A stretch of DNA of 64,000 bases from Streptomyces canus. Its GTDB lineage: Bacteria; Actinomycetota; Actinomycetes; Streptomycetales; Streptomycetaceae. Shown in pieces: positions 35,434 to 43,804 of the stretch; the stretch's first letter is position 1; each line of letters starts with the position of its first letter. The notes under the pieces are model-generated. The model saw only the letters and a program-made list of their open reading frames with translations, was not told the DNA's origin and searched no databases. The position numbers and the translations under genes are program-made. The DNA lies in assembly GCF_041435015.1 (NCBI RefSeq), contig NZ_CP107989.1, positions 4,588,001 to 4,652,000 on the forward strand. The letters run 5' to 3'.

Positions 35434-35863
35434 CGTTAATCGCTCCTCAGAGCGGTCAGGCAGTGGGGGGAACTTCCCCTCCCTGTCCTTCCGCAGCTTA
35501 GTCCCGCAAGCGGGGACCGCTCATTCCAACTGCCGACACCGTCCTTGGCCTCCTGACCCCGAACGCCGACATCTGCTCCAACCCGATGGTGCGAGACGAT
35601 GTTCCCGCAGGCCAGGCAGTTACCCCAGTCGCCAGTACGCCGATGGCGAACGTGAGACGGCCTTTCCTGCGTGTCGCCCCCTCCCACTAGGGATGTCTTA
35701 CCCGCGCGGACCGACACTCCATGCCGCACGCCCCCTGTCCCTCCGCTATGGGCGAACAACCTTGCACCACCCCGCACGCCCGCACGCCCCCTCTTCGGCC
35801 ACTCTTCGCGCACGCCGGTACACCCAACGTAACTCTTGCGGTCTTTCGGCGGTTGCACTTGGC
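35434..35863. other. 430-bp divergent promoter region of clpC
   Basis: Holds a ClgR-like box (35635-35651) and a small palindrome CCCGC-AA-GCGGG at 35503-35514. I see no gene: open frames here are short and lack ribosome sites. Confidence 0.55.
35635..35651. promoter_or_regulatory. Candidate ClgR-binding site upstream of clpC
   Basis: On the minus strand the site reads GTTCGC-CATCG-GCGTAC, fitting the CGC-N5-GCG core of ClgR, the activator of clp and lon genes in Streptomyces and corynebacteria. It lies about 200 bp before the clpC start. Confidence 0.5.
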
Positions 35864-36550
35864 ATGTCCGGCATCCTCCCCTCTCTCACGACGGATCTCA
35901 CCGCGGTCCCGCTCCCCCGTCGGCCGCTCGACCTGGCCGCCTTCGGCGACGATCCGGTCCGCCGCTGGTACGAGAACGAACTGGGCTGGCCCGCGGTGCC
36001 CGCGAGCACCGCGGAATCTCCCCTACGACTGCGTCTGGGGCTGCGCTTCGACATCCTGGACGTTCCGGCCGAGGCCGGCCGCGTGGCCCTGCGCCATCTC
36101 ACCGGGACCTCTCCGGTGGCGATGCGGGGTGACCGCATGGAAATCCTGGTGGCCGCGGGCAGCACGGAGGAGCTGCCCGGCCTGCTGGACTGGCTGGAGT
36201 GGGGCGCCCTGGCGCTCGACCTGCGGGCGATCGGCACGGGCGGCGTGATGCGGGCACCGCGTCCGCCGGAGCCCGCGGTGAGCGGGCTCGGGGAGGTGCC
36301 GTCGGGGCGGCCTGCGGGGCCCGGCGAAGACGAATCCCTCGCCCTGCCGGCACGTCCGGAAGCGGGTGCCCTGCAGGGGGCCGCCATATGGCTGCGGCCC
36401 CCCGAGCCTGGGTGCGAGGTCGAGGCCTCGCTGCCGACGTTGTCGGCGCTGGGGGGCGATGGGGACGCCCCCGATCTCGTACGCGTCGTGAACACGGTGG
36501 CGACGCACTGCCACCGGTTGCGGCTGCGGCTTCGGCGCACTCGGCCATAA
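35864..36550 (+). CDS. Conserved protein of unknown function
   Basis: Protein of 228 aa, ATG 35864 (MSGILPSL). The N-terminal half (WYENELGWPAVPA, LRLGLRFDILDVPAEAGRVAL) resembles the start of actinobacterial bifunctional primase/polymerase-like proteins, where a GWPV...FD-VPA-G sequence recurs, but the catalytic aspartates are not evident. The C-terminal half is Pro/Gly-rich with a final basic helix. Convergent with lsr2 and divergent from clpC. The ribosome site is weak, so the start is uncertain. Confidence 0.7.
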   Translation: MSGILPSLTTDLTAVPLPRRPLDLAAFGDDPVRRWYENELGWPAVPASTAESPLRLRLGLRFDILDVPAEAGRVALRHLTGTSPVAMRGDRMEILVAAGSTEELPGLLDWLEWGALALDLRAIGTGGVMRAPRPPEPAVSGLGEVPSGRPAGPGEDESLALPARPEAGALQGAAIWLRPPEPGCEVEASLPTLSALGGDGDAPDLVRVVNTVATHCHRLRLRLRRTRP

Positions 36551-36585
36551 GCTTTCGCAGGCCCCGGCCGCCGTAGACCTTTCGA

Positions 36586-36921
36586 TCAGGCGTTGGCCTT
36601 CTCGTAAGCCTCGCGAATGCTCGCCGGAACTCGGCCGCGGTCATTGACCTCGTAACCGTTCTCCTTCGCCCAGGCACGGATCTGAGCGGTGTCCTGACTG
36701 CCACCGGAAGTGGCCCGCGCCTTTCCGCGCCCGCCCGCGGCTCGGCCTCCGGTACGGCGACCGCCCTTCACGTAAGGGTCGAGAAGGCCACGGAGCTTGT
36801 CCGCATTGGCGGTCGTGAGATCGATCTCGTACGTCTTGCCGTCCAACGCGAACGTGACGGTCTCATCCGCCTCGCCGCCGTCGATGTCATCGACAAGAAG
36901 GACCTGAACCTTCTGTGCCAC
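36586..36921 (-). CDS. lsr2: Nucleoid-associated silencer Lsr2
   Basis: Protein of 111 aa that coats AT-rich DNA and silences acquired genes, including many specialised-metabolite clusters in Streptomyces. The N-terminal dimerisation domain is residues about 1-60 (VQVLLVDDIDGGEADETVTF), followed by a basic Gly/Arg linker and the C-terminal DNA-binding domain with the AT-hook-like RGR in NDRGRVPASIREAYEKA. GTG 36921 follows AAAGGAAA. Its promoter contains interleaved palindromes that could serve autoregulation. Confidence 0.97.
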   Translation of the reverse strand: MAQKVQVLLVDDIDGGEADETVTFALDGKTYEIDLTTANADKLRGLLDPYVKGGRRTGGRAAGGRGKARATSGGSQDTAQIRAWAKENGYEVNDRGRVPASIREAYEKANA

Positions 36922-36987
36922 CGGATTTCCTTTCATCCAATACTTGAGGGCCGGGGGTCTGCGGCGTCCGCCGTTTCGCCGTCCCCT

Positions 36988-37009
36988 GTTATATGCAGTA
37001 CTGCAGTAC
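36988..37009 (-). promoter_or_regulatory. Probable lsr2 promoter with palindromic spacer
   Basis: TATAAC on the minus strand (36993-36988) is a good -10, giving a leader of about 60 nt. Immediately upstream lie the overlapping palindromes TGCAGTACTGCA (36994-37005) and GTACTGCAGTAC (36998-37009), where a repressor would block polymerase. The -35 is poor (TTCCGA). Confidence 0.55.
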
Positions 37010-37142
37010 GTCGGAAAGCAAACCGCTTTTGCTGGGAAAACACAAACCCTTGGGAGAGACCGACAGGGCTCTCCTCGTCCGGAAACGTGCGCGTTTCGGA
37101 CATAGGGAACCTGGGCAGGGCGGAGCGCCAGAATCCTGGCGA

Positions 37143-37691
37143 TCACAGATGCAGAAGCATCCGGCTGTTGCCCAAGGTGTTCGGTTTCACTCGTTCGAGA
37201 CCGAGGAACTCCGCCACGCCTTCGTCATAGGAACGCAGTAGCTCCGCGTAGACATCGGTGTCAACGGGTGTCTCACCGATCTCGACGAAGCCGTGCTTGC
37301 CGAAGAAGTCCACTTCGAAGGTGAGACAGAAAACGCGACGGACACCGAGCCAGCGGGCCGTCTGCAACAACTTCTCCAGCAACTGATGGCCGACCCCGGC
37401 ACCCTTCAGTCCGGGCTTCACGGCGAGAGTGCGCACTTCCGCGAGGTCTTCCCACATCACATGCAGGGCGCCGAAGCCGACCAGCTCGGCGTTGTCGTCG
37501 CGCTCGGCGACCCAGAACTCCTGGATGTCCTCGTAAAGCGTCACGGTCGCTTTGTCGAGCAGGATGCGGTCGTGGACGTAGGAGTCGAGGAGCCGACGGA
37601 TGCCGGCGACATCGCTGGTACGGGCCCGCCGGACGGTGATGGCTTTTGCGGTGACTTCGGGGTTCTCGGCGGAGGGACTCTTCGCGGACAT
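37143..37691 (-). CDS. argA: Amino-acid N-acetyltransferase (short ArgA-type, N-acetylglutamate synthase)
   Basis: Single-domain GNAT enzyme of 182 aa. Motif A is VRTLAVKPGLKGAGVGHQLLEKLL (acetyl-CoA pyrophosphate loop), and VFCLTFEVDFFGKHGFVEI matches the ArgA-specific LT.E..FF..HGF signature. It resembles the short N-acetylglutamate synthase of Mycobacterium tuberculosis and would start arginine synthesis. TAGCGT lies 6 nt before ATG 37691, inside the end of the BlaI gene, so it probably has its own leaderless transcript. Confidence 0.88.
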   Translation of the reverse strand: MSAKSPSAENPEVTAKAITVRRARTSDVAGIRRLLDSYVHDRILLDKATVTLYEDIQEFWVAERDDNAELVGFGALHVMWEDLAEVRTLAVKPGLKGAGVGHQLLEKLLQTARWLGVRRVFCLTFEVDFFGKHGFVEIGETPVDTDVYAELLRSYDEGVAEFLGLERVKPNTLGNSRMLLHL

Positions 37692-37697
37692 GAGCGG

Positions 37698-37703
37698 ACG
37701 CTA
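37698..37703 (-). promoter_or_regulatory. Candidate -10 hexamer of the argA-type gene
   Basis: TAGCGT on the minus strand, 6 nt before the ATG at 37691; overlaps the BlaI stop codon. Confidence 0.5.
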
Positions 37704-38105
37704 TCGCCCACCGCCCCGCGATGCCGAGTCGGGGTTCTCCGCGGGCGGACCCTGGACCATCCGTACGGCGTCCTGGAGTGCCAGTCGCTGTTCCTCGCTC
37801 ATCATGCCGAAGAAGGCGACGAGAGCGGCGGCGGGGTTGTCACTCTGGGACCAGGCGTCGTTCATCAGTGCGGCGGCGTAGGCGGCCCGTGTGGAGACCG
37901 CCTCATATCGATAGGCCCGGCCTTCCGCCTCACGGCGCACCCAGCCCTTCTGATGGAGATTGTCCAAAACGGTCATCACCGTGGTGTAGGCGATGGACCG
38001 TTCCTGCTGAAGGTCTTCCAGGACTTCCCGAACGGTGACCGGGCGGTTCCACTTCCACACCCGCGTCATGACCGCGTCTTCGAGTTCTCCCAATGGGCGA
38101 GGCAC
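37701..38105 (-). CDS. BlaI/MecI-family transcriptional repressor
   Basis: Winged-helix regulator of 134 aa. GELEDAVMTRVWKWNRPVTV, TVMTVLDNLHQKGWVRRE and GRAYRYEAV are the family blocks, followed by a C-terminal dimerisation helix. No BlaR-type sensor protease gene is adjacent, as is usual for the many orphan copies in Streptomyces. GTG 38105 lies 8 nt after TATTGT, suggesting a leaderless message. Followed after 9 bp by the argA-type gene. Confidence 0.9.
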   Translation of the reverse strand: MPRPLGELEDAVMTRVWKWNRPVTVREVLEDLQQERSIAYTTVMTVLDNLHQKGWVRREAEGRAYRYEAVSTRAAYAAALMNDAWSQSDNPAAALVAFFGMMSEEQRLALQDAVRMVQGPPAENPDSASRGGGR

Positions 38106-38180
38106 AGCTCAGCACAATAGTGGGAGATCCGGCTATCGGCGTGACGGACGGACCTTTCAACACCAAACAGCAACAAAAAG

Positions 38181-38224
38181 GGCGTACGACTCGGAAAGCG
38201 CGGTGGCTCGGAGAGTCGTACGCC
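38181..38224 (-). terminator. Intrinsic terminator of the small membrane protein gene
   Basis: GGCGTACGACTC (38181-38192) pairs perfectly with GAGTCGTACGCC (38213-38224); on the minus strand the stem is followed by CTTTTTGTT. It lies 22 bp past the stop at 38246. Confidence 0.85.
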
Positions 38225-38245
38225 GACGAGGGCGCCGCGGATCGC

Positions 38246-38428
38246 TCAGGCGTCGCCCGCGGCCCCGGAGGCCTGCTTGGCCCCCTCCGCGCGCGCGAGC
38301 GCCGCGTCGACGGCCGCGTCCTCCTTGGCCTTGTTGGCCCCGCCCTGGGTCTTCACGATCACCCGGATCAGGCCGATGAAGAACGCGGCCATGACGACCG
38401 GGGGTACGAGCGCGGAGACGTAGTCCAT
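38246..38428 (-). CDS. Small single-pass membrane protein
   Basis: Protein of 60 aa: an N-terminal transmembrane helix (about 4-25, VSALVPPVVMAAFFIGLIRVIV) followed by a charged Lys/Ala/Glu helix ending AAGDA. Function unknown. Support for reality: TACTCT 6 nt before the ATG, a clean terminator after the stop, and coding-type base composition. Too small to classify further. Confidence 0.8.
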   Translation of the reverse strand: MDYVSALVPPVVMAAFFIGLIRVIVKTQGGANKAKEDAAVDAALARAEGAKQASGAAGDA

Positions 38429-38434
38429 GGGTCC

Positions 38435-38440
38435 AGAGTA
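38435..38440 (-). promoter_or_regulatory. Candidate -10 hexamer of the small membrane protein gene
   Basis: TACTCT on the minus strand, 6 nt before the ATG at 38428. Confidence 0.55.
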
Positions 38441-38484
38441 GCCAGGCGCACGGGGACAACTCGGGCGGGGTGGGGTCCGTCGCG

Positions 38485-39195
38485 TCAGCCCGCGGCCAGG
38501 TGCTGTGGCGGGTTCGCCGGGGGCGGGGTCGGTTTGCGGCGGGGGAAGACCTCGCCCGGGGTGGGGATGGGCCGCCGGGAGGGCTGGGGGGCGGGGGCGG
38601 GCTTCTCCGCGGGTTTCGCCGGCGGCCGGGCCGGACGCTTCGCCGGCTCCTTGGCGTCCTGGTCCGCCGGGCCGCCCCGGGCGGTCTCGGAAGGCCCCCC
38701 GCAAACGCCTCCGGAAAGGCCCCCGGGCAGCGCCAGGAGGCGGGTGCGGGACGCGGGGACCACTGGGGCGACCCGGGCACGCCGGGCGGCCGTGGAGCCC
38801 GCCAGACGGGCCCGTACGTCCCGTTCCGCCAGCACCTGGCAGCGGCTCAGCAGTGCCGCCGCGACAGGGTTGCCGCGCAGCGCCCTCAGCGCGGCGAGAT
38901 CGTCGGGCTCCGGCCGGTACCCGGCACCCAGCGCCTCCTCCAGCAGGGTGAGGTAACCGGCGGCGGTGCCGGGCAGCGCGGCGCGGTACCGGGCGAGGTC
39001 GGCCACCAGGAAGGCGCGCAGCCGGGCGCCTTCACGCACCGCCTCGTCGAGTGACTCGGCGAGGCGGTGGCAGTCCTTGATGTCCTCGGCCGAGGCGGGG
39101 GCGGGGTGAAGGGCGAGGGCGAGAGCGCGGCGGAGCACACGCAGCTCCTCCACGCCGAACGCCATGCCGCCGCGGGATCCGTATGGCGTGGGCAT
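38485..39195 (-). CDS. Protein of unknown function with Pro/Lys-rich tail
   Basis: Protein of 236 aa. The N-terminal part (about 11-130) is helical and conserved-looking (EELRVLRRALALALHP, DIKDCHRLAESLDEAV, LRAFLVADLARYRAALPG, LTLLEEALGAGY); residues about 145-236 are a Pro/Ala/Lys-rich disordered tail. I do not recognise the family. TACTGT 6 nt before ATG 39195 supports that start; ATG 39165 (MAFGVEEL) is an alternative. Confidence 0.75.
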   Translation of the reverse strand: MPTPYGSRGGMAFGVEELRVLRRALALALHPAPASAEDIKDCHRLAESLDEAVREGARLRAFLVADLARYRAALPGTAAGYLTLLEEALGAGYRPEPDDLAALRALRGNPVAAALLSRCQVLAERDVRARLAGSTAARRARVAPVVPASRTRLLALPGGLSGGVCGGPSETARGGPADQDAKEPAKRPARPPAKPAEKPAPAPQPSRRPIPTPGEVFPRRKPTPPPANPPQHLAAG

Positions 39196-39201
39196 GCGGC
39201 G

Positions 39202-39207
39202 ACAGTA
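39202..39207 (-). promoter_or_regulatory. Candidate -10 hexamer of the 38485-39195 gene
   Basis: TACTGT on the minus strand, 6 nt before the ATG at 39195. Confidence 0.55.
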
Positions 39208-39310
39208 CGCGCTAATCAGACAAATTCGTCATAGGGGGCGGGTGTGGCGTGAGCAGGCCACCCGCCCGGACGCGCGGCCGAGTGCCGGGGCGGGGAGGCC
39301 GACGGCGACG

Positions 39311-40108
39311 TCACATCCGCGACACGTTCCGCTCGTACACCAGCCGCAACCCCACCAACGTCAACCATGGCTCGTGCTCGTCGATCACCGACGACTCCCC
39401 CAGCACCATCGGCGCCAGTCCACCCGTGGCGATCACCGTCACCTCGTCGGGATCGTCCGCGAGCTCCCGGGCCATCCGGCTCACGACCCCGTCGACCTGC
39501 CCGGCGAAGCCGTACACGATGCCGGACTGCATCGCCTCGACCGTGTTCTTGCCGATCACACTCCGAGGCCGGGCCACCTCGATCTTCCGCAGCTGCGCGC
39601 CCTTCACGCCGAGCGCCTCCACGGAGATCTCGATACCGGGTGCGATGACCCCGCCGACGTACTCCCCGCGCGCGGACACCGCGTCGAACGTCGTCGCCGT
39701 ACCGAAGTCCACGACGATCGCCGGTCCGCCGAACAGCTCGACGGCGGCCACCGCGTTGATGATCCGGTCAGCCCCGACCTCCTTGGGGTTGTCGGTGAGG
39801 ATCGGCACCCCCGTCTTCACCCCGGGCTCGACCAGCACGGCCGGCACGTCGCCGTAGTACCGCCGCGTCACCTCACGCAGCTCGTGCAGCACGGACGGGA
39901 CGGTCGCGCAGATCGCGATGCCGTCGATCCCGTCACCCAGTTCGTCGCCGAGGAGCGGATGCATGCCCATCAGGCCCTGCAGCAGTACGGCCAGCTCGTC
40001 CGCCGTCCGGCGCGCGTCCGTGGAGATCCGCCAGTGCTCGACGATGTCCTCGCCGTCGAACAGCCCGAGGACGGTGTGCGTGTTGCCTACGTCGATGGTG
40101 AGGAGCAT
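39311..40108 (-). CDS. coaX: Type III pantothenate kinase
   Basis: First enzyme of CoA synthesis from pantothenate; 265 aa, ASKHA fold. Seen: the phosphate-binding LTIDVGNTHTVLGLF at residues 3-17, VGADRIINAVAA, VVDFGTATTFDAV and GGVIAPGIEIS. Start ATG 40108 follows GAGTAGTCGCG; the nadC stop is 5 bp upstream. Last gene of the nad/pan operon. Confidence 0.95.
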   Translation of the reverse strand: MLLTIDVGNTHTVLGLFDGEDIVEHWRISTDARRTADELAVLLQGLMGMHPLLGDELGDGIDGIAICATVPSVLHELREVTRRYYGDVPAVLVEPGVKTGVPILTDNPKEVGADRIINAVAAVELFGGPAIVVDFGTATTFDAVSARGEYVGGVIAPGIEISVEALGVKGAQLRKIEVARPRSVIGKNTVEAMQSGIVYGFAGQVDGVVSRMARELADDPDEVTVIATGGLAPMVLGESSVIDEHEPWLTLVGLRLVYERNVSRM

Positions 40109-40113
40109 CGCGA

Positions 40114-41100
40114 CTACTCCGCCTCGCGCAGATCGAGGCCGATGTCGAGGATCGGCGACGAGTGGGTGAGCGCCCCGACGGCGAGGTAGTCGACCCCGGT
40201 GTCGGCGTACGCGCGCGCGTTGGCCAGCGTCAGCCGCCCGGAGGCCTCCAGCGCGGCCCGCCCGTGCACGACCGCGACCGCCTCTTCGCACTCCCCGGGC
40301 GTGAAGTTGTCCAGCAGGATCAGATCGGCGCCCGCGTCCACGACCTCCCGCAGTTGGTGCAGGGTGTCGACCTCGACCTCGATCGGCACGTCCGGGAAGG
40401 CCTCCCGTACGGCCTTGAACGCCGACGCGACGCCACCGGCGGCGACCACGTGGTTGTCCTTCACCAGCGCCGCGTCGGACAGCGACATCCGGTGGTTGAC
40501 ACCGCCCCCGGACCGCACGGCGAACTTCTCCAAGGACCTGAGCCCCGGAGTCGTCTTCCGGGTGTCACGCACGCGTGCCTTGGTGCCCTCCAGTGCGTCC
40601 GCCCACGCGCGTGTGGCGGTCGCGATGCCCGAGAGCCGGCACAGCAGGTTGAGCGCGCTGCGCTCGGCGGTGAGGAGGTCACGCGTGCGGGTGGTGACCG
40701 ACAGGAGCTTCTGCCCGGCCTCCACCCGGTCGCCGTCCTCCACGTGCCGTTCGACCTCGAACTCGTCCTCGCAGACCACCGAGACGACCGCCTCGGCGAC
40801 CCGCAGGCCGGCCACGACGCCCGCCTCCCGCGCGACGAAGTCGGCGGTGGCGACGGCGTCCTCGGGGATGGTCGCGACGGTCGTCACGTCCACGCCGTGG
40901 TCGAGGTCCTCCTGGATGGCGACGTTGGCGATGTCCTCGACCTCCACGGGGTCGAGTCCGGCGTCGGCCAGAAGCTGCGCGAGAGCGGGGTCGAGCCCGC
41001 ACTCCAGATATTCCTCGTCGGGACCGTCGGAGGCGGCGCCACAGGCGCAGCCGTCGCCGCAGCCGCCGGAGGAGGCGAGGGGAAGGTCGTCGGTGCTCAC
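40114..41100 (-). CDS. nadC: Nicotinate-nucleotide pyrophosphorylase (carboxylating)
   Basis: Converts quinolinate and PRPP to nicotinate mononucleotide in de novo NAD synthesis; 328 aa. Family blocks: ALNLLCRLSGIAT, DTRKTTPGLRSLEKFAV, GGGVNHRMSLSDAALVKDNH, VEVDTLHQL and LLDNFTP. The N-terminus carries an additional segment with GGCGDGCACG (residues about 12-21) not seen in typical NadC. The start may be GTG 41100, or GTG 41109, which would overlap the nadB stop (GTGA). Confidence 0.95.
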   Translation of the reverse strand: MSTDDLPLASSGGCGDGCACGAASDGPDEEYLECGLDPALAQLLADAGLDPVEVEDIANVAIQEDLDHGVDVTTVATIPEDAVATADFVAREAGVVAGLRVAEAVVSVVCEDEFEVERHVEDGDRVEAGQKLLSVTTRTRDLLTAERSALNLLCRLSGIATATRAWADALEGTKARVRDTRKTTPGLRSLEKFAVRSGGGVNHRMSLSDAALVKDNHVVAAGGVASAFKAVREAFPDVPIEVEVDTLHQLREVVDAGADLILLDNFTPGECEEAVAVVHGRAALEASGRLTLANARAYADTGVDYLAVGALTHSSPILDIGLDLREAE

Positions 41101-41105
41101 TACTG

Positions 41106-42815
41106 TCACTGCTCCTGAAGGGGCTGCCGGGTCGGGGGGAAGTCTGCGGTATCGGTGGTGTGTACGGCGAGGGTCCGGTCGGGATTGAGCCGTACGACGA
41201 TGTGGCGGCGCCATGCCGTGTCGTCCCGGTCCGGCTCGTCCTCGCGCCAGTGGCAGCCGCGTGTCTCCTCGCGCTGCAGGGCGGCGGCGACCAGGACGCG
41301 GGCCACGCACAGGAGGTTGGTGGCCTCCCAGGTGTCGACGCCGGGCTCGGCCGTCTTGCCGTTCTCGGCGAGCGCTTCGCGGGCGTCGGAATGCAGCTGC
41401 TGCAGGAGGCCGGCGGCCTTGGACAGGGACTCGCCCGAGCGCAGCACTCCCGCGCCCTGGGTCATGATCCGCTGGATCGCGAACCGCGCCTCGGGCGCGA
41501 GCAAGGGGTGCGCGGGCCTCTCGGGCCGCTCGACGGGTGCGGGCACGCGCGCGTGGAGCCCGGCGCGGCTGGCCACGATGTCGACGGCGATGCGCTCGGC
41601 GTAGACCAGTCCCTCCAGAAGGGAGTTGGAGGCGAGCCGGTTCGCGCCGTGCACGCCGGTGCAGGCGACCTCGCCGCACGCGTACAGGCCCGGGACGGTC
41701 GTACGCCCCTGGGAGTCGGTGCGCACGCCGCCGGAGGCGTAGTGGGCGGCCGGCGCGATCGGGATGGGCTCGGCGACCGGGTCGATGCCGTGGGCGCGGC
41801 AGGCGGCGAGAATCGTCGGGAAGCGGTGCTCCCACATGTCGGCGCCGAAGTGCCGGGCGTCGAGGAACATGTGCTCGGCGTCCTGCTCCTGCATGCGCCG
41901 CGTGATGCCCTTGGCGACGATGTCGCGGGGCGCGAGTTCGGCGAGTTCGTGCTGGCCGACCATGAAGCGCACACCGTCCGCGTCGACCAGGTGGGCGCCC
42001 TCGCCGCGCACGGCCTCGGAGACGAGCGGCTGCTGGCCCTCGGCGTCCGGGCCGAGGAACAGCACGGTGGGGTGGAACTGCACGAATTCCAGGTCGCTGA
42101 CCTCGGCGCCCGCGCGCAGGGCGAGCGCCACGCCGTCGCCCGTGGACACGGACGGGTTGGTCGTCGCGGAGAACACCTGGCCCATGCCGCCGGTCGCGAG
42201 GACGACCGCGGGGGCGTGCACGGCACCCACGCCGTCGTGCTGACCCTCGCCCATGACGTGCAGGGTGACGCCCGCGGTCCGGCCGTGCGCGTCCGTCAGC
42301 AGGTCGAGCACGAGCGCGTTCTCGATCGTGCGCAGTCCGCGCGCGCGTACCGCCTCGACGAGCGCCCGGGAGATCTCCGCGCCGGTTGCGTCGCCGCCCG
42401 CATGCGCGATCCGGCGGCGGTGGTGGCCGCCCTCCCGGGTGAGCGCCAGGTCGCCCTCTTCGGACTCGTCGAAGTGCGCGCCGGTCGCGATCAGGCGGCG
42501 TACGGCGTCGGGTCCCTCGGTGACGAGGATCCGTACGGCCTCCTCGTCGCACAGGCCCGCGCCCGCCACCAGCGTGTCGTCCAGGTGCTGTTCGGGGGTG
42601 TCGCCCTCGCCGAGGGCCGCGGCGATGCCGCCCTGCGCCCAGCGGGTGGAGCCGTCGTCGAGGCGGGCCTTGGTGACGACGACGGTCCTGAGGCCCTCGG
42701 CCTGGCAGCGCAGAGCCGCGGTCAGGCCGGCGACCCCGGAGCCGACGACCACGACGTCCGCGTCGATGGACCACCCGGGCTCGGGTGCGTGCAGTCGTAT
42801 GCCTGTGCTGGTCAC
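41106..42815 (-). CDS. nadB: L-aspartate oxidase
   Basis: Flavoenzyme of 569 aa that oxidises L-aspartate to iminoaspartate for quinolinate synthesis. The FAD dinucleotide motif is [15 protein letters not shown], with further blocks [44 protein letters not shown] and [18 protein letters not shown] 42815 overlaps the panC stop by 4 nt. No nadA is in the window; it must be elsewhere. Confidence 0.96.
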   Translation of the reverse strand: MTSTGIRLHAPEPGWSIDADVVVVGSGVAGLTAALRCQAEGLRTVVVTKARLDDGSTRWAQGGIAAALGEGDTPEQHLDDTLVAGAGLCDEEAVRILVTEGPDAVRRLIATGAHFDESEEGDLALTREGGHHRRRIAHAGGDATGAEISRALVEAVRARGLRTIENALVLDLLTDAHGRTAGVTLHVMGEGQHDGVGAVHAPAVVLATGGMGQVFSATTNPSVSTGDGVALALRAGAEVSDLEFVQFHPTVLFLGPDAEGQQPLVSEAVRGEGAHLVDADGVRFMVGQHELAELAPRDIVAKGITRRMQEQDAEHMFLDARHFGADMWEHRFPTILAACRAHGIDPVAEPIPIAPAAHYASGGVRTDSQGRTTVPGLYACGEVACTGVHGANRLASNSLLEGLVYAERIAVDIVASRAGLHARVPAPVERPERPAHPLLAPEARFAIQRIMTQGAGVLRSGESLSKAAGLLQQLHSDAREALAENGKTAEPGVDTWEATNLLCVARVLVAAALQREETRGCHWREDEPDRDDTAWRRHIVVRLNPDRTLAVHTTDTADFPPTRQPLQEQ

Positions 42816-43804
42816 GAGGCGGCTCCGAGGGTCAGGGGGATGTTGTCGATCAGCCGGGTCGTCCCCACCCGGGCGGCGACGGCGAGGACGGCCTCGCCGG
42901 TGAAGTCGTCCTCGATCTCGCTGAAGTCGGACGGGTCGACGAGCGCGAGGTAGTCCAGGGCGAGCGGCGGATCCTGGCGCGCGGCGTCGTCCAGGATCAG
43001 GCGGGCCGCCGCGCGGACGGTCGAGGGCGCACCGGGAAGGGCTTTGGCGACGGCGTGCGCGTCGGCGGCCGCGCGGGACTCGCCGAGGGCGCTCAGTGCC
43101 TCGGCACGCGCCTGCGTGGCGGGCACTTCGCGGGCCCGCGCGCGCAGCGCCTCCTGTGCCGCGTGCCGGTCGCGGCCCGCGAACAGCGCGCGGGACAGGG
43201 CGAGCGCCGTGCGCCGCTCCTGCGGCTTGAGGTAGCGGTTGCGGCTGGACAGGGCCAGGCCGTCCTCCTCGCGCACGGTGGGCACGCCGACGATCTCGAC
43301 GCCGAAGTTCAGGTCGCGCACCATCCGGCGGATCAGAGCGAGCTGCTGGGCGTCCTTCTGGCCGTAGAGGGCGATGTCGGGGCGGGTGAGGTGCAGCAGC
43401 TTGGCGACGACGGTGAGCATGCCGTCGAAGTGGCCGGGACGCGAGGCGCCCTCCAGGCGCTCTCCCATCGGGCCCGCGCTGATGCGCACCTGGGGCTCGC
43501 CGCCGGGGTAGACCTCGTCGACGGAGGGCGCGAAGACGGCGTCCGCGCCGGAGTCCTCGGCGATCTTGAGGTCGGCGTCCAGAGTGCGCGGGTAGCGGTC
43601 GAGGTCCTCGCCCGCGCCGAACTGGAGGGGGTTCACGAAAACGGTGACGACGACCTCGCCGTCGGGTCCGGCGATCTCGCGCGCAGTGCGGATGAGGGTG
43701 GCGTGGCCCTCGTGCAGGGCGCCCATGGTCATCACGACGGCGCGACGGCCCACGCGCGCGCGTGCGTGCAGTTCACCGGCGGTGCGCAGCAGGGTCGTGG
43801 TCAT
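42812..43804 (-). CDS. panC: Pantothenate synthetase
   Basis: Joins pantoate and beta-alanine with ATP; 330 aa. The nucleotide-binding [15 protein letters not shown] has the HxGH motif, with [21 protein letters not shown] and the KMSKS-equivalent [10 protein letters not shown]. Overlaps both neighbours by 4 nt (ATGA with the DUF2520 gene, GTGA with nadB), so translation of the operon is coupled. The C-terminal domain appears complete. Confidence 0.95.
   Translation of the reverse strand: MTTTLLRTAGELHARARVGRRAVVMTMGALHEGHATLIRTAREIAGPDGEVVVTVFVNPLQFGAGEDLDRYPRTLDADLKIAEDSGADAVFAPSVDEVYPGGEPQVRISAGPMGERLEGASRPGHFDGMLTVVAKLLHLTRPDIALYGQKDAQQLALIRRMVRDLNFGVEIVGVPTVREEDGLALSSRNRYLKPQERRTALALSRALFAGRDRHAAQEALRARAREVPATQARAEALSALGESRAAADAHAVAKALPGAPSTVRAAARLILDDAARQDPPLALDYLALVDPSDFSEIEDDFTGEAVLAVAARVGTTRLIDNIPLTLGAAS

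Noticed and set aside
35503..35514. CCCGC-AA-GCGGG as a second ClgR box before clpC
   Set aside because: The spacing between the CGC and GCG triplets is 2, not 5.
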